This document shows, one piece after another, positions 43,773 through 56,219 of a DNA stretch of 64,000 nucleotides. The notes under the pieces are model-generated. The model made no database searches. It was not told the origin of the DNA and saw nothing but the letters and a program-made list of their open reading frames with translations. The position numbers were made by a program, and so were the translations under genes. Within the stretch, counting starts at the first letter, position 1; the number at the start of each line of letters is the position of its first letter. Source of the DNA: Allorhizobium borbori (lineage in GTDB: Bacteria > Pseudomonadota > Alphaproteobacteria > Rhizobiales > Rhizobiaceae); contig NZ_JACIDU010000014.1 in assembly GCF_014196535.1 (NCBI RefSeq), positions 62,001-126,000 on the forward strand. Direction: 5' to 3'.

Positions 43773-44846
43773 CTAAAAAGCGTTCGTTATTCGATTTTTC
43801 AGGTGGAGCGCTTCGCGGAAAAGAAAATCCATGGCTGAGCTCAACGGAGCGGAGCGCTGCGATGCCCTGTGGCTTCTCAACACACCGCTAACCTCAGTTT
43901 CTGTCCGGCTTTGTGGATGTGCCAGAATTATGCGCTCCAGCAGCGGGTAGAGGCTGTGCTCCTCCAGAATCCTGCGGCGCGCTTCTTTTATAGCTGGTAG
44001 CCGTTTTTCGTACTCATTATTGGCCATCGCTTCCCGCATGACTTCGATCGCTTTCTCCGGCTGTCGTATGTCGATGGGAATAAAGCTGTCGGGGGGGAAG
44101 TAGTCTGCGGCATTGGGGGCGCCAAAATAAAACGGCAAGGAAAGCCCCAGAAACGGATCCGCCAGCTTTTCGGTGAAATGATGTGGCGCCACATGATTTT
44201 CGATGGCGAGGTGGTAGCGAAAACTGTCAATGGCTTCCGCTTTGTCGTCCAGGGGGTGGTGACCGCGCCCGAAGATCTGCATTTCAGGAACTTTGCTGGC
44301 GGCGTATTGTGTGAAATCGTAGCGAAGCCGGTGCAATGTGTGACCTTGCCGCTTGGTCGAGCATACCGTCGCAAGCATCTGCGTCTTTTCAGGAAAGGTC
44401 GCGGCGATCTCGTCTGCCGTGAGGCTGTGATCCTGACCAATTCCATAGAACCACAGAAGGCCAGCCTGACTCCAGATCCGCCGCGGGTGCCGCAAGGCGA
44501 ATGGCTCCTGACTTGTCACCACATAACCAAACTGGCGTGTGAAGGCGCGGCTGTAGATCTTGATCGAACTTGGTTCGGTTGTCAGCAGGATCGTGTTTTC
44601 ACGAGGGCAAGCGAGTTGCTCAATTCGCATCGGTCGCCGTTCGCCACGCGCCGCAGGCAGGTTCTCATAAACAACGAGCCAGTCATATTCAGGTGCGTCC
44701 ACATCAAATATGAAGTGAAGTCCTCTCTTCTCGGCCCAGCCCGATAGCATTTGCCGGGCAAGCGGGCTTCGCGGGTCGGATCGCAGGCTTCTGCTGACGA
44801 CTTTGACTTTGATTGCATTCGCTGCTGATAGGGGCGTGTCGGTCAT
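43773..44846 (-). CDS. GT10 fucosyltransferase-like glycosyltransferase
   Basis: A 357-residue protein from ATG 44846; an ATG at 44918 with no better ribosome site would add 24 basic residues. The GT10 (alpha-1,3/1,4-fucosyltransferase) signature is clear in FRYHLAIENHVAPHHFTEKL followed by LPFYFGAPNAADYFPPDSFI. It would transfer fucose or a similar deoxyhexose onto surface glycans. No GDP-fucose synthesis gene is visible in this window. GC content is lower than average, a possible sign of horizontal acquisition. Confidence 0.85.
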   Translation of the reverse strand: MTDTPLSAANAIKVKVVSRSLRSDPRSPLARQMLSGWAEKRGLHFIFDVDAPEYDWLVVYENLPAARGERRPMRIEQLACPRENTILLTTEPSSIKIYSRAFTRQFGYVVTSQEPFALRHPRRIWSQAGLLWFYGIGQDHSLTADEIAATFPEKTQMLATVCSTKRQGHTLHRLRYDFTQYAASKVPEMQIFGRGHHPLDDKAEAIDSFRYHLAIENHVAPHHFTEKLADPFLGLSLPFYFGAPNAADYFPPDSFIPIDIRQPEKAIEVMREAMANNEYEKRLPAIKEARRRILEEHSLYPLLERIILAHPQSRTETEVSGVLRSHRASQRSAPLSSAMDFLFREALHLKNRITNAF

Positions 44847-44989
44847 CGTAAGAGCATTCAAACTGTATTTCCGAGGTTCATTGAAGCGACTGCCGGAGTG
44901 GCGTCGTTCTTCAACCATTGTGATTCTATCGGCTGCGTCTGGTGACGGCTGCTCCGGATTTTTCCCCGGCGCACTTCCATGAAAGTCAA

Positions 44990-46057
44990 TTATTTACGGG
45001 AGCTGCTGAGTTCGCGCGTCGGCCATCCGTAGTCTTCGGAGAGCGTTTTCTCAAGCAGGGTTTCCAGCATGTATTTGGCAATGCGGGTACCATTCGTCCG
45101 GCTGTGGGCAATCTGCCAGCCCTTGGCGGCAATTGCCCTGCGTCGTTCGTCGTCTTTTGTCAGGGCTATTACATTCTCCGCCAGTTCCTCCCGGCTGGAG
45201 AAAATCACAAGACCGTCTTCGTAGAGGGTCTCCAGATGCGCTGCGGCGCTGGTATGAACGAGCGTTCCTTGACCGAGCAGAAGAGCGATACGGTCCGAGC
45301 TGTAAAGAAACGCTTCAGGACGCCGGTCATCGATGGGCGTGTTCAGATTCTGGGCGGCTGTTTCGAGTGCTCGCAGGAAAGCACAACCCGAAATGCGCGG
45401 AGAGCCGTGAATACCACCTGAAAATCGGCGACGCACATTCTCAGGCAAACGGGAATCAAGAGCATCCAATTGTTCGTTGCGTGTGCCAATTCCAGTGCCT
45501 AGGAACAACAGATCAAGTTCCAAGCTTTCACGATCTTTTTCGAAGACGCGGCCTGTCTCGACCGAAGAATCAACCGGGTTTGGAAAAAAATGCACGTTTG
45601 AAGCCGGAGGCTGAATAGCCGCGATGGCTTCGGAATCGGCCGTTGTGATGAACGATTTGTCGACCCATGCTGTTCGCTGTGCAAACGTTGCCATTGTTTC
45701 GGGACGGAAGGTGGGGTCGACATTAAATTGTGCAAGCCGCACACCTCGCACCTTGTCCCGCAAGGCGGAATAGGTCGTGCCGGAGATCAGGTCAGCGTGC
45801 CCAACGAGAATGATATGTGGTTGATATTGTTCCGCCGTTTCGATGAGCCTGGTGTTCATCTTGCCGGAACCGTGCTTGCTGGAGCCGAAGAAGGACGACT
45901 CGCGCGCCGTATCACGGTCAGAAAAACAGACGACGTTGTGCCCGAGCCTTATGAAGCCATTTGCCAGCTTTCGTTCAACGCTGAAAAAAGTCCGTTGCGC
46001 TTTCGAACGCGCAAAATCCGCGACGATGAGAATTCGCAACGACTGAATGGTTGTCAT
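44990..46057 (-). CDS. glycosyltransferase family 1/CgeB-like protein
   Basis: A 355-residue protein. The N-terminal half (SLRILIVADFARSKAQRTFFSVERKLANGF...HNVVCFSD) and the C-terminal half (VHTSAAAHLETLYEDGLVIFSSREEL) fit CgeB/GT1-type glycosyltransferases with a GT-B fold. The ATG at 46057 is chosen over an upstream GTG (46087). It lies at the right end of the polysaccharide island before greA and may be transcribed together with the GT10 gene (143-base gap). The sugar substrate is unknown. Confidence 0.8.
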   Translation of the reverse strand: MTTIQSLRILIVADFARSKAQRTFFSVERKLANGFIRLGHNVVCFSDRDTARESSFFGSSKHGSGKMNTRLIETAEQYQPHIILVGHADLISGTTYSALRDKVRGVRLAQFNVDPTFRPETMATFAQRTAWVDKSFITTADSEAIAAIQPPASNVHFFPNPVDSSVETGRVFEKDRESLELDLLFLGTGIGTRNEQLDALDSRLPENVRRRFSGGIHGSPRISGCAFLRALETAAQNLNTPIDDRRPEAFLYSSDRIALLLGQGTLVHTSAAAHLETLYEDGLVIFSSREELAENVIALTKDDERRRAIAAKGWQIAHSRTNGTRIAKYMLETLLEKTLSEDYGWPTRELSSSRK

Positions 46058-46157
46058 GATTGCCGCAACCTTTGGAAGACCGGACACGCCCTTGGGAAAC
46101 CCCGCACGGCATGTCCGGCATGACCCTGCCGCCCTATCGCGTGCGGAGCATCTCGTA

Positions 46158-46634
46158 TCAACCCCAGTTGACGGAGAGGATTTCGTAGCCGCGGGCGCCG
46201 CCGGGGGCGTTGACTTCGATCGAGTCGCCCACTTCCTTGCCGATCAGCGCGCGGGCGATGGGCGAGGAGATGGAGATGCGGCCGGCCTTCACGTCGGCTT
46301 CCTGATCGCCCACGATCTGGTAGACCTTTTCCTCTTCGCTGTCCTCGTCCATCAGCTTGACGGTTGCGCCGAACTTGATCTTGGAGCCGGACATCTTGGA
46401 AAGGTCGATCACCTCGGCGCGCGCGGTCAGGTCCTCGAGTTCGCCGATGCGACCCTCGTTGTGACTCTGCGCTTCCTTGGCAGCGTGGTATTCCGCATTT
46501 TCGGAGAGGTCGCCATGGGCACGCGCTTCGGCGATCGCTTCGATGATGCGAGGACGCTCTTCCTGCTGCCGCCAGCGCAGTTCCTCCTGCAGCTTGACGA
46601 AGCCGCTCTGCGTCATGGGCACTTTTTCAACCAT
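46158..46634 (-). CDS. greA: transcription elongation factor GreA
   Basis: A 158-residue factor that stimulates transcript cleavage by backtracked RNA polymerase. The N-terminal coiled coil (about 1-75, [43 protein letters not shown]) carries the catalytic acidic tip ([14 protein letters not shown]). The C-terminal FKBP-like domain is complete ([17 protein letters not shown]). The length is standard. Confidence 0.97.
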   Translation of the reverse strand: MVEKVPMTQSGFVKLQEELRWRQQEERPRIIEAIAEARAHGDLSENAEYHAAKEAQSHNEGRIGELEDLTARAEVIDLSKMSGSKIKFGATVKLMDEDSEEEKVYQIVGDQEADVKAGRISISSPIARALIGKEVGDSIEVNAPGGARGYEILSVNWG

Positions 46635-46803
46635 TTCCTAGTCCTTCTGTCTTCTCGTCGCGCAGCGGCGGACACAAAAGAAAACAGGTCCCGAAGCAGA
46701 GCCTCGGAACCAGTTTCAAATCAATGTTCCGAACCTTATAACAGATTGCCGCCGCAAAAAGCCACTTTTTTCGTATGTGCGCTGCATGATGCCGCAGACA
46801 CGC

Positions 46804-48336
46804 TCAATGGCTGTTGGAAACCGATATGGGCCCGCTTCCCGCATAAACCCGTCGGGCGAGCGCCGCCAGGAGCAGGAGCGTTAGTGAAGCGGCAATGCTG
46901 GAGACGACAAAGCCGAGTGCGAAACCTTCGCGGGCGATGGCGAGCCAGGGTTCCCCTTCCATGTCGAGCGCCTTGGCGTTTTCCACCGCCGCCGCCAGCG
47001 TGCCGCGCGCCGCTAGTGCCACGGGCGCCGGGAGCATCGAAAGATCTACATCCACCATGGTGAAGCGATAGATGACGGTGCCAAGGCTGCCAAGCAGGGC
47101 CACACCCATGGCACCGCCGAATTCCGCTCCGGTTTCGGAAATGGCTGAAGCGGCGCCGGCACGTTCCGGCGGAGCGGAGCCGACGATCAGGCCCGTTGTC
47201 GTCAGAACCACGGGCACGAAGCCGATACCGATCAGGGCGCTTGCGACCAGAAGGGCGGCAAGGCTCTGCTGATAGGCGGCGAAGGCCATGACCAGCGTGC
47301 CAAGCGCATTGACGGCAAGGCCGCCAAGCACTGTTTGCACCGGCCCGAAGCGGTTCGTGACACGATAGGCCTGCAGCGACATGACAGTGAATACCAGGCT
47401 GGGGGCCGCTGACCAGAGGGCGGCTTCAAGCGGCGTCTTGTTCAGCACCAGTTGCAGGAACTGGTTCTGGAACAGGAAGATGCCGAACACGAAGAAGACT
47501 CCGAACAGGTTGACGAGCAACGATGCGGTGAAGGCCGGAATCCCGAAAAGCGAAAGGTCGATCAACGGATCGGTCAGCCGCTTCTGTCGGGTGATGAAGA
47601 TGAAGCCGAGCGCCAGGCCAGTGATGATGGGCAGCAGGTAGACGGGCAGGAAGCCGTCCATGGCGATGTGCTTCAGGCCGTAAATGACAGGCAGGACAGT
47701 ACCGAGCGACAGGGCGACGCTCGGCAGGTCGATGGCAGCGGCCCGTTCCGCCCTGAACTCTGGCAGGAGTAGGGGGCCGAGGATCAGTAAGCCGAGCATG
47801 ACCGGCACATTGATCAGGAAGACCGAGCTCCAGTGGAAGAATTCGAGCAGAACGCCGCCGATCAGCGGGCCGACAAGGCCGCCGAGAGCGAAGGCGGTTC
47901 CCCACACACCGATGGCGCGGTTGCGTTCGGCCTCGACGGAAAAGAGGTTCACGACAAGCGACAGTGTCGAGGGTGCGATGGTGGCGCCGGCGATGCCGAG
48001 CAGCGCACGGGCGATGATGAGCTGCTGTGCGGTGGTGGCGAAAGCCGCCAGGATGGACGCGAGGCCGAAGGCGGCGCTCCCGATCAACAGAATCCGCCGG
48101 CGGCCGATACGGTCTCCGAGCGAGCCCATGGTGACCAGAAAGCCGGCGACCATGAAGCCGTAGATGTCGTTGATCCACAGCAGTTCCGCCGCGCTCGGAT
48201 CGAGATCGGCGACGATGGCGGGCATGGCGAGAAAAAGGACCGAGAGGTCCATGGAATAGACGAGACAGGCGATGGACAGGACGATCAGCCCGATCCATTC
48301 GCGACGGCCGGCGGTCTGTCTGATTGTTGTGTTCAT
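46804..48336 (-). CDS. MFS drug/proton antiporter, DHA2 family (SmvA/QacA-like)
   Basis: A 510-residue exporter with about 14 helices. Motif A (GSLGDRIGRRRILLIG) follows helix 2, and motif C (GLVGPLIGGVLLEFFHW) is in helix 5. The Asp in MDLSVLFLAMPAI (helix 1) and the ELLWINDIYGFMVAGFL segment are typical of SmvA/QacA exporters of quaternary ammonium compounds and dyes. The ATG at 48336 follows GGAG. No TetR regulator gene is next to it. It is divergent from the DUF900 hydrolase gene. Confidence 0.93.
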   Translation of the reverse strand: MNTTIRQTAGRREWIGLIVLSIACLVYSMDLSVLFLAMPAIVADLDPSAAELLWINDIYGFMVAGFLVTMGSLGDRIGRRRILLIGSAAFGLASILAAFATTAQQLIIARALLGIAGATIAPSTLSLVVNLFSVEAERNRAIGVWGTAFALGGLVGPLIGGVLLEFFHWSSVFLINVPVMLGLLILGPLLLPEFRAERAAAIDLPSVALSLGTVLPVIYGLKHIAMDGFLPVYLLPIITGLALGFIFITRQKRLTDPLIDLSLFGIPAFTASLLVNLFGVFFVFGIFLFQNQFLQLVLNKTPLEAALWSAAPSLVFTVMSLQAYRVTNRFGPVQTVLGGLAVNALGTLVMAFAAYQQSLAALLVASALIGIGFVPVVLTTTGLIVGSAPPERAGAASAISETGAEFGGAMGVALLGSLGTVIYRFTMVDVDLSMLPAPVALAARGTLAAAVENAKALDMEGEPWLAIAREGFALGFVVSSIAASLTLLLLAALARRVYAGSGPISVSNSH

Positions 48337-48501
48337 GCCTGTCACTCCGATTGAGGACGGCAATCAACCGTCTCGCTCCCGAATAAACAAATCACAAATT
48401 TGAATGAATGGCTCGGGCTCGGGCAAGGTGATGTTGACTTACAAATGCAATCTATGGTTATCTATTGACATAATTCATCTTAAGATTGCCGCGATGAAAC
48501 G
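48337..48501. promoter_or_regulatory. AT-rich divergent promoter region (MFS exporter / DUF900 hydrolase)
   Basis: This 165-base gap is clearly AT-rich in its middle. It contains TTGACT near 48434 and TTGACA near 48464 on the plus strand as candidate -35 elements for the hydrolase gene, and a small CAAAT-type dyad near 48388-48402 before the exporter gene. Confidence 0.4.
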
Positions 48502-49539
48502 ATGCCGTTTGATTATATCATGACTGCCCGCACCCTCTCAAAGGAGCGGGGTTTTACCAATGAGCCCGGCCCGCTGCGTTTCGTGAAGGTGCCGCGTGAC
48601 GCCACGCTTTATGATGCGAGGCATGTCGTCGGTTCACCGGGGCAATGGGCAGCGGAGGTTCGTGATGTGGCAGACGGCAATGAAAACCCGAATTCGATCA
48701 GCCCTTCCGGCGATGTGCTGATTTTCGTTCACGGCTACAACAACGCCATTTCGCATGTGCTGGAACGCATGCGCATGCTTCGCAAGAACCTGCTGGCGGA
48801 AGGGTGGCGCGGTGAGGTTGTCGCGTTCGACTGGCCGAGCGCCAACCAGACGCTCAACTATCTGGAGGACCGGCACGATGGCGCATCGGTGGCCAGCGAA
48901 CTGGTCACCAAGGCCATCCGATTGTTGAGCGAGGGGCAGAAGCGCAACTGCCCGACGAACGTTCACATCATTGCCCATTCCGCGGGCGGCTATGTCACGA
49001 TGGAAGCCTTCGTGCAGGCTGAGAAGAAAGGGGAGCTTTTCAGGGCCGACTGGCGCATCGGTCAGGTGGTGTTCATTGCCGGTGATGTTTCCACTGCCAG
49101 CCTTTCGGAAAAGAGTGAATGGAGCGGGCCGTTTTTCAAGCGCATCATGCGCTTTACCAACTACTACAGTCCCTATGATGCGGCGTTGGCCGTTTCGAAC
49201 GCGAAGCGGCTCGGCATCTCGCCTCGCGCCGGTCGCAGCGGCCTACCCAAGGACGCGCCGCACAAGGCGGTCGATGTCAATTGCGGCCCCTACTTCAACG
49301 CGCTGAAGCCGCCGGCGGGTTGGGATGAACGATCCTGGACGCATTCCTGGTATATCAGCGACCGGGTTTTCGCCCGCGATCTCGCGATGACCCTAGAAGG
49401 GGGCATCGACCGCACGGCGATTCCGACGCGCGAGAAAGCGGCGGAAGGCTTGGTGCTGGCCGATCATCCCCGTCCGGCCTACCAGTCGCATTGGCAGATC
49501 AAGGAAACGGCCCGCTTCGAGGAAAGCCGCATAGTCTGA
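48502..49539 (+). CDS. DUF900-family alpha/beta hydrolase
   Basis: A 345-residue protein. The oxyanion-hole loop VLIFVHGYNNAISHV and nucleophile segment HIIAHSAGGYVTMEAF (Ser in AHSAGG) are characteristic of the DUF900 alpha/beta-hydrolase family. Downstream are acidic and His candidates such as WTHSWYISDRVF. No signal peptide is visible, so it is probably cytosolic. The substrate is unknown. The ribosome site is weak, and the next gene is convergent. Confidence 0.85.
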   Translation: MPFDYIMTARTLSKERGFTNEPGPLRFVKVPRDATLYDARHVVGSPGQWAAEVRDVADGNENPNSISPSGDVLIFVHGYNNAISHVLERMRMLRKNLLAEGWRGEVVAFDWPSANQTLNYLEDRHDGASVASELVTKAIRLLSEGQKRNCPTNVHIIAHSAGGYVTMEAFVQAEKKGELFRADWRIGQVVFIAGDVSTASLSEKSEWSGPFFKRIMRFTNYYSPYDAALAVSNAKRLGISPRAGRSGLPKDAPHKAVDVNCGPYFNALKPPAGWDERSWTHSWYISDRVFARDLAMTLEGGIDRTAIPTREKAAEGLVLADHPRPAYQSHWQIKETARFEESRIV

Positions 49540-49547
49540 GGGGTGCC

Positions 49548-49997
49548 TTACGCCTCTATTCCAGAGTTCAGCCCCAGCGCCGCCTCCAGCCGGTCGAAGT
49601 TCTGTTCGTTGGCGGCGGCGATGAACTTTTCAAGCATTGCCAGTTCTTCGCTTGCATCGAACTCCATGCGCCAGACAAGGCGCGTGCCCTGTTCTTCCGG
49701 CTTGAAGGCCATGTCCATGCGGTAAAGATGGATGGGGCCGTGGTGGATGAAGGCGATGCGTGTGAAGGGTTCAACGATCTCGAAGGTGGAGTGGTTGTCG
49801 AAATCCGTACCGTTTGAGGCGATCATGGTGACGCGCCAGGTGCCGCCGGGGCGAAGATCGAAGGTATCGATCCGGTTGGTAAAGCCGTGCGGGCCCCACC
49901 ATTCGGCAAGCTTTGCGGGATCGGCAAAGGTGGAAAACAGCGTTTGAGCATCGACGGGGAAAAGCCGCTCGCTGAGGATCTCGATCTTTTCGGTCAT
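49548..49997 (-). CDS. SRPBCC (AHSA1/START-like) domain protein
   Basis: A 149-residue protein with the helix-grip fold of the AHSA1 group: FPVDAQTLFSTFADPAKLAEWWGPHGFTN near the N-terminus, then LRPGGTWRVTM and the C-terminal helix MLEKFIAAANEQNFDRLEAALG. It may bind a hydrophobic ligand. It is downstream of carB on the same strand beyond a terminator-like hairpin, so it is probably expressed separately. Confidence 0.9.
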   Translation of the reverse strand: MTEKIEILSERLFPVDAQTLFSTFADPAKLAEWWGPHGFTNRIDTFDLRPGGTWRVTMIASNGTDFDNHSTFEIVEPFTRIAFIHHGPIHLYRMDMAFKPEEQGTRLVWRMEFDASEELAMLEKFIAAANEQNFDRLEAALGLNSGIEA

Positions 49998-50020
49998 CGG
50001 CAGGCTCCCTGTGGAAGTAG

Positions 50021-50048
50021 AAAGGCCGCCGGCGGACCGGCGGCCTTT
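50021..50048 (-). terminator. terminator of carB
   Basis: A perfect 12-bp stem AAAGGCCGCCGG/CCGGCGGCCTTT with a 4-base loop, 11 bases after the carB stop on the reverse strand. Confidence 0.8.
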
Positions 50049-50058
50049 GATGTCAGGA

Positions 50059-53541
<3,483 letters not shown>

Positions 53542-53897
53542 GGCTTCCTATTTCCCGTCTTGATGCCGTGCGGAAAACCAGCCAGCGCGACGCATTCTCG
53601 CACGGGCCGGGCACAGGCTCTTATCTATTTCAGGCTAGAAGGGGCTTATAGGCAAATGTGTTCGGGAACGGAACCCCGAATCTCCGTCCTTCGACACAAA
53701 AATCCTCCTCTTCATTTCTATCGACGCATTCCGTTTCCGACCGGGCGGGCGAACCAGCCTGGTTTGCCGGGCTGCCATCGATTTGATTGGCAGTTTAATC
53801 GGGTTTTAATGACTTTTTCTGATCCTTACGGTCGTGGTGACGCTTGATGGCTGTCGCCCGGTTGCAGTAATCTGCACAATCGAACGGAGCGGATGGC
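53542..53897. other. divergent promoter region carB / PAP2 gene
   Basis: 356 bases without a supported gene. A TTCGGG...CCCGAA inverted repeat lies near 53667-53687. The right part is richer in T and probably holds the promoter of the PAP2 gene. No pyrimidine- or arginine-type attenuator could be made out. Confidence 0.4.
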
Positions 53898-55013
53898 ATG
53901 TCGGGGACGATCAGGTCCGGAACCTATTTCCAGGAATGCATCGGCTATTGCGTCCGCAGGTTCCATGGAGACCGCAGCGCCTATGCCTTCATTCTGGCGT
54001 ATGCAGCCTTTTCCGTGTGGCTGCTGAGGGCTTTGGGCCGTCCCGACCTCTCGACCCTCGACAATTATCTCATGCAGGGTTTCAGCCTGTTCCTGCTGGT
54101 TCTGCCCGTGATGCTCGTCATTTTCGAGACGCTGAGCATTTATTTCCGCATCGGGTTCCGGCGCCCCGGCATCTACAGGCGGGTCTTCTCGCCCCGACAT
54201 GTGGCCCACGCGCTCAGCGGAACCGTGCTGCTGATGGCGATGATGCTGTTCATGGGAAGTTTCACCTCGATCAAGAATGTGCTGCCCATCATCGGAGGTG
54301 GTTTTCCGTTCGACAAGGCGCTGGCGGATTTCGATCGCTGGCTGCATATGGGCAATCAGCCCTTCAAGCTGCTCTACAGTGTGATCGGCTCGCCCGCCGT
54401 TCTCAGCTTCCTGCAGTGGAACTACACGGTCATGTGGTTCATGCTGAGCTTCGGGGCGCTTTTTTTCGTTGTCGTTTCGCCCAGAGCCGCTGCAATCCGC
54501 GCCCGGTATCTCGGACTTTTCATGTTCGTCTGGGTGTTTTGCGGCAACCTGCTGGCGGGCCTGCTTCTTTCGGCGGGACCGGTCTATTACAGGCATGTCA
54601 CCGGCGACGATGAGCGTTTCGCGGCTCTCAGGGCCTTTGTCGACAGCATGACGGGCCCGGAATCCCCCTCCATCTACCAGAACTATCTGTGGAACCTCTA
54701 TGAGAACGGTATGTCGGGCCTCGGGTCCGGCATTTCGGCTTTTCCGAGCGTGCATGTCGGGCTGATGACGCTGAATGTGCTTTTCTTCGGCGGATTATCG
54801 AAGGTCCACGCCGTTATCGGCGCGCTTTATCTCATGATCATCATGGCAAGTTCGGTCCTGCTTGGCTGGCATTATGCCATCGACGGTTATGTGTCGGCGC
54901 TCGTCGTTACGGCGGCCTATCTGTTTGTGACGCAGTTCGTTCCGAGGTTTTCGGCCCGATGGGGTGCCGAGGCTCTGCAATCCCTTCCGCAGGTGGTCAA
55001 TGCCGGGAAATAG
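53898..55013 (+). CDS. PAP2-family membrane phosphatase/phosphotransferase (Aur1-like)
   Basis: A 371-residue protein with several membrane helices. PAP2-type catalytic motifs are near the C-terminus: SGLGSGISAFPSVHVGLMTLN contains the Ser/His of C2, and LLGWHYAIDGYVSALVV contains the His/Asp of C3. This arrangement fits the Aur1/Ipt1 (inositol-phosphorylceramide synthase-like) PAP2_3 subgroup, though bacterial substrates are generally unknown. The ATG at 53898 is inside a weakly supported leader. It is followed by the zinc metallopeptidase gene. Confidence 0.85.
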   Translation: MSGTIRSGTYFQECIGYCVRRFHGDRSAYAFILAYAAFSVWLLRALGRPDLSTLDNYLMQGFSLFLLVLPVMLVIFETLSIYFRIGFRRPGIYRRVFSPRHVAHALSGTVLLMAMMLFMGSFTSIKNVLPIIGGGFPFDKALADFDRWLHMGNQPFKLLYSVIGSPAVLSFLQWNYTVMWFMLSFGALFFVVVSPRAAAIRARYLGLFMFVWVFCGNLLAGLLLSAGPVYYRHVTGDDERFAALRAFVDSMTGPESPSIYQNYLWNLYENGMSGLGSGISAFPSVHVGLMTLNVLFFGGLSKVHAVIGALYLMIIMASSVLLGWHYAIDGYVSALVVTAAYLFVTQFVPRFSARWGAEALQSLPQVVNAGK

Positions 55014-55131
55014 GCTTTTTCCACCGCCGGCAAACGGTGCCTGCAACCAACGCATGGCAAAGGGGCTGGCTATCTGCGATAGATGCTCTATCTAACCGGA
55101 TACATTCGCAGACGCATCGGGGGAATCTCGC

Positions 55132-56061
55132 ATGAAGTGGGAAGGTCGCAGGCAGTCGGACAATGTCGAGGACCGGCGCAATGAATCGGTCGGTCGGGCC
55201 GGGCAGGGTGGCGATCCTTTCGGTCGCAGCGGGTTTCGTGTGCCCGTGGGTCGCAAGGGCGGCGGTGGTCTCGGCATCGGCGGCATCGTCATCATTCTCA
55301 TCATTTCATGGGTGCTCGGCATCAATCCGCTGACGCTGCTGTCCGGCGGCGACATCAATCTGGGCGGCGGCGGCCAGCAGGCCGACAGTTCTGCGCCCGC
55401 CGGTCCGCCGGCCAACGACCAGATGACGCAGTTCGTGCGCACGGTTCTGGCCGATACCGAAGATACGTGGAACGGCATCTTCAAGGCGGCCGGCGAAAAC
55501 TACACCGAACCGACACTCGTGCTGTTTAGCGGCCGGGTCAGTTCGGCTTGCGGTCTGGCTTCGGCTGCGACCGGTCCGTTCTATTGCCCCGGTGACCGCA
55601 AGGTCTATCTCGACACGGATTTCTTCCGCCAGCTCCAGCAGCAGTTCGGCGCCTCCGGCGATTTCGCACAGGCCTATGTGATCGCCCATGAAGTGGGGCA
55701 TCACATCCAGAACCTCACCGGTATCCTGCCCAAGTTCAACCGCGCCCGCCAGTCGATGAGCGAGGCCGAAGCCAATCGCATGTCGGTGCGGGTCGAGCTT
55801 CAGGCCGACTGCTTCGCCGGGATCTGGGGGCGCTTTACCGACCAGAAGGGCATTCTGGAAAATGGCGATCTGGAAGAGGCGCTGAACGCCGCCAAACAGA
55901 TCGGCGACGATACGCTTCAGAAGCGTAGTCAGGGTTATGTCGTGCCCGACAGCTTCAACCACGGCACTTCCGCCCAGCGTATGCGCTGGTTCAAGCAGGG
56001 GTTCGATAACGGCAAGGTCACGGCCTGCAACACGTTCGATACGCCCTACGAACGGCTCTAA
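55132..56061 (+). CDS. neutral zinc metallopeptidase (YpfJ family)
   Basis: A 309-residue membrane-anchored protein. A charged cytoplasmic start (WEGRRQSDNVEDRRNESVGR) is followed by a single helix (GGLGIGGIVIILIISWVLGI, about 44-63), a Gly/Gln/Ala linker and a periplasmic peptidase domain with the zincin motif HEVGHHIQNLTG (about 184-195). It includes PFYCPGDRKVYLDTDFF and the C-terminal WFKQGFDNGKVTACNTFD. The substrates are unknown. The terminator at 56171 probably ends this transcript. Confidence 0.93.
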   Translation: MKWEGRRQSDNVEDRRNESVGRAGQGGDPFGRSGFRVPVGRKGGGGLGIGGIVIILIISWVLGINPLTLLSGGDINLGGGGQQADSSAPAGPPANDQMTQFVRTVLADTEDTWNGIFKAAGENYTEPTLVLFSGRVSSACGLASAATGPFYCPGDRKVYLDTDFFRQLQQQFGASGDFAQAYVIAHEVGHHIQNLTGILPKFNRARQSMSEAEANRMSVRVELQADCFAGIWGRFTDQKGILENGDLEEALNAAKQIGDDTLQKRSQGYVVPDSFNHGTSAQRMRWFKQGFDNGKVTACNTFDTPYERL

Positions 56062-56170
56062 GGACACGTTTCGCGACCCATCACGCGGAATGGTGGTATC
56101 GATCAATAATTCTGCTTGATGCCTTTCAAGCCTTGCCAGTCGATTGCCGGTCGAATATCCAGAGCCCCGA

Positions 56171-56201
56171 GGCCGCTCACCCTTTCAGGGAGCGGCCTTT
56201 T
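56171..56201 (+). terminator. terminator after zinc metallopeptidase gene
   Basis: A stem GGCCGCTC/GAGCGGCC with inner CCCT/AGGG pairing, followed by TTTTG. It lies just before the MATE gene. Confidence 0.75.
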
Positions 56202-56219
56202 GTCGTCTGGAGATTAGAC

